Of a stretch of 64,000 bases of DNA, positions 62,373-64,000 are shown piece by piece (within the stretch, counting starts at the first letter, position 1; each line of letters starts with the position of its first letter). Below the pieces are notes generated by a model. That model was not told the origin of the DNA. It worked only from the letters and a program-made list of their open reading frames with translations, and did no database searches. Where the stretch lies: the NCBI GenBank assembly GCA_022841965.1, contig JALHQM010000001.1:5868-69867 (forward strand), given 5' to 3'. The position numbers were made by a program, and so were the translations under genes. This DNA comes from Hyphomicrobium sp. (GTDB taxonomy: Bacteria; Pseudomonadota; Alphaproteobacteria; Rhizobiales; Hyphomicrobiaceae).

Positions 62373-63773
62373 GTGGCCGGAATGTCCACTCGGCTTGATC
62401 GCTTTGACCTCAATTTCGGTCGGTGGCGAGGCGGATGCCGGTGCCGCGGGTGCACGAACTGGGTCGGCGAGCTTCGCCGGATCGCCGGTCCACTTGTAGG
62501 CCACGGTTCCTTCCGGATTTTTGTACCACCCTGGATCTCTGTAATCGTTGCGATCGAGCCCGTCGCGGACTTTGACAACCGAAAACATTCCGCCCATTTC
62601 GACTGGGCCGAACTGTGCGAATCCGGTCATCATTGGTAGTGTGTTGTCAGGCAGCGGCATTTCCATTTCGCCCATGTCCGCCATGCCTGCCCCGCCCATC
62701 GGCATGTAGCCTTTGACCATTCCGCTCATGCGCTTCTTCAGCTCAGATTGATCGACGCCGATAAACGTTCTCAAATCGTGCCCCATGGTATTCATCGTGT
62801 GATGTGACTTGTGGCAGTGTATCGCCCAATCCCCCTCATAGATGGCGTCGAATTCATAGGCGCGCATCTGCCCGACCGCGCAGTCGATCGTGACCTCAGG
62901 CCAGCGCGATTCAGGCCGTGTCCATCCGCCGTCCGTGCATGTCACCTCGAAGTGATAGCCGTGCATGTGGATTGGATGATTTGTCATCGTCAGGTTTCCG
63001 AAACGTACGCGTACCCGATCGCCCTTGCCCACGACCAGCGGATCAATGCCAGGAAACACGCGACTGTTCCAACTCCACAAGTTGAAGTTCAACATCTGCG
63101 CGATGCGCGGGACGTATGAGCCTGGATCGATATCATAGGCGTTGAGCAGAAACACGAAGTCGCGATCGACGCGCATGAACTTAGGGTCTTTAGGATGAAC
63201 GACGAAAAAGCCCATCATGCCCATCGCCATCTGGACCATTTCATCGGCGTGTGGGTGGTACATGAAGGTGCCGGACTTGGCGATCTGCCACTCGTAAACG
63301 TACGTTTCTCCAGGCTTGATGTGCGGCTGGTTGAGCCCGCCAACACCGTCCATGCCGCTTGGCAAGATCTGTCCGTGCCAGTGGATTGTCGTATGCTCGG
63401 GTAGATTGTTGGTGACAAAGATGCGAACCTTGTCGCCTTCGACAACCTCAATCGTCGGGCCGGGTGATTGCCCATTGTAGCCCCACAAATGCGCTTTCAT
63501 GCCCGGCGCCATTTCGCGCACGACGGGTTCGGCGACGAGATGGAACTCTTTCCATTCGCCATTGATCCTCGGCGCCAGCGTCCAGCCGTTTAGCGTCACG
63601 ACAGGCTGATAATCATGTCCGGTCGTTGGAGCGACCGGCGGTTGGGTTGCCGCAGATGTCTGGAACTGTGCTTCGGGAACAGCTGCGTGAGCCGGGCGGC
63701 CGGTCACTTTGGCAGCCCCCAGCAGCGCAAGACCGCCAGTGGCCGCCATCATATCTCTGCGCGTAACAAGCAT
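62370..63773 (-). CDS. Multicopper oxidase (CopA/CueO-like)
   Basis: 467 residues from the ATG at 63773 (AAAGGAC upstream). A Tat signal (VTRRDMMAATGGLALLGAAK) exports it folded. Copper motifs are TTIHWHGQ (128-135), MYHPHADE (171-178), NHPIHMHGYHFEV and the T1/T3 motif WAIHCHKSHHTMNTMG. A Met-rich segment near the C-terminus (GYMPMGGAGMADMGEMEM) is typical of copper-resistance oxidases that oxidise Cu(I). Its stop codon coincides with the TA target of the IS630 insertion. It is 19 nt downstream of the TolC-like gene. Confidence 0.93.
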   Translation of the reverse strand: MLVTRRDMMAATGGLALLGAAKVTGRPAHAAVPEAQFQTSAATQPPVAPTTGHDYQPVVTLNGWTLAPRINGEWKEFHLVAEPVVREMAPGMKAHLWGYNGQSPGPTIEVVEGDKVRIFVTNNLPEHTTIHWHGQILPSGMDGVGGLNQPHIKPGETYVYEWQIAKSGTFMYHPHADEMVQMAMGMMGFFVVHPKDPKFMRVDRDFVFLLNAYDIDPGSYVPRIAQMLNFNLWSWNSRVFPGIDPLVVGKGDRVRVRFGNLTMTNHPIHMHGYHFEVTCTDGGWTRPESRWPEVTIDCAVGQMRAYEFDAIYEGDWAIHCHKSHHTMNTMGHDLRTFIGVDQSELKKRMSGMVKGYMPMGGAGMADMGEMEMPLPDNTLPMMTGFAQFGPVEMGGMFSVVKVRDGLDRNDYRDPGWYKNPEGTVAYKWTGDPAKLADPVRAPAAPASASPPTEIEVKAIKPSGHSGH

Positions 63774-63792
63774 ATCTTGGGTCCTTTCGTCA

Positions 63793-64000
63793 TTATCCAC
63801 CACCGGCGCCGGGCGCTATGGCTTGAGCTGACGCTGTCTCTCGTCCACCGACCACTGCGGTGTGGAGATCAACCTTGGCCAACCAGAAATCCCGCCGGGC
63901 ATTGACCGCCAGTATGTTCGCATCGATGCGCGCTCTTGCGTCAGTCAGCAGCGCAAACACATCGACAAGCATGCCATTGTAATTGAGAAGCGTCTGTTCG
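63793..64000 (-). CDS. TolC-family outer membrane protein, C-terminus only
   Basis: The last 68 codons of a gene that runs off the right edge. EQTLLNYNGMLVDVFALLTD, then RDFWLAKVDLHTAVVGG is the conserved C-terminal helix pattern of CusC/CzcC-type channels. It would complete a tripartite efflux system with the adaptor (50793) and pump (52552), although it is encoded on the other strand. It precedes the multicopper oxidase in the same direction. Confidence 0.75.
   Translation of the reverse strand, partial: EQTLLNYNGMLVDVFALLTDARARIDANILAVNARRDFWLAKVDLHTAVVGGRETASAQAIAPGAGGG

Noticed and set aside
1-64000. CRISPR array
   Set aside because: No series of regularly spaced direct repeats was seen; the only tandem repeat (1-77) has two adjoining copies without spacers.

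Overview
The window reads as chromosomal DNA of an alphaproteobacterium, most likely of the order Hyphomicrobiales and possibly Hyphomicrobium-like. The evidence is the conserved order bamE, cytochrome bc1 chaperone (CBP3), YceD/DUF177, plsX, fabH, ihfA, MerR-type regulator, together with a potassium-insensitive type proton-pumping pyrophosphatase and high-GC codon use. The genus is an inference.

Region 1 (1-11574) is ordinary chromosome: RidA, a small secreted protein, a DUF937 protein, the membrane pyrophosphatase, an MmcQ/YjbR protein, the BamE-to-MerR housekeeping block, and a 4'-phosphopantetheinyl transferase whose stop codon lies inside a tRNA-Pro(GGG) gene.

Region 2 (11575 to about 48.8 kb) looks like an integrated mobilizable element beginning at the 3' end of tRNA-Pro. 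Next to the tRNA is a quorum-sensing operon (XRE repressor, LuxR, LuxI), then an H-NS-like protein and a small putative conflict module (GIY-YIG/HTH protein, DprA-like protein, phosphoribosyltransferase). The transfer genes follow: MobP-type relaxase, MobC, a candidate oriT and a VirD4/TraG coupling protein, set among unknown membrane proteins. No VirB-type mating-pair genes and no tyrosine integrase are visible. Further right are a set of repeat-module proteins, a serine resolvase, a plasmid-style maintenance block (ParB, ParDE, DUF2958, DUF6878, DUF6915, DUF6927, DUF2493, Toprim/DUF7146) and a frameshifted metallopeptidase. The region closes with a tightly overlapping four-gene operon: helical unknown protein, QueC-like protein, XRE-ImmA/IrrE metallopeptidase, PIN-like protein. 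That operon is the best candidate here for an undescribed immunity or toxin system.

Region 3 (about 49.5-64 kb) is a copper/heavy-metal resistance island: a His/Cys-rich secreted protein, a DUF305 protein, a CusB/CzcB-type adaptor with extra N-terminal domains, a CusA/CzcA-type RND pump, a small periplasmic protein, a TPR protein, a sensor kinase/OmpR-type regulator pair, a CusF-like copper chaperone, a cupredoxin, a multicopper oxidase and the C-terminus of a TolC-family outer membrane protein that runs off the right edge. An IS630-family element has inserted at the TA of the multicopper oxidase stop codon and leaves a stop in place.

All assignments come from reading the sequence and recalling families; no database search was possible.
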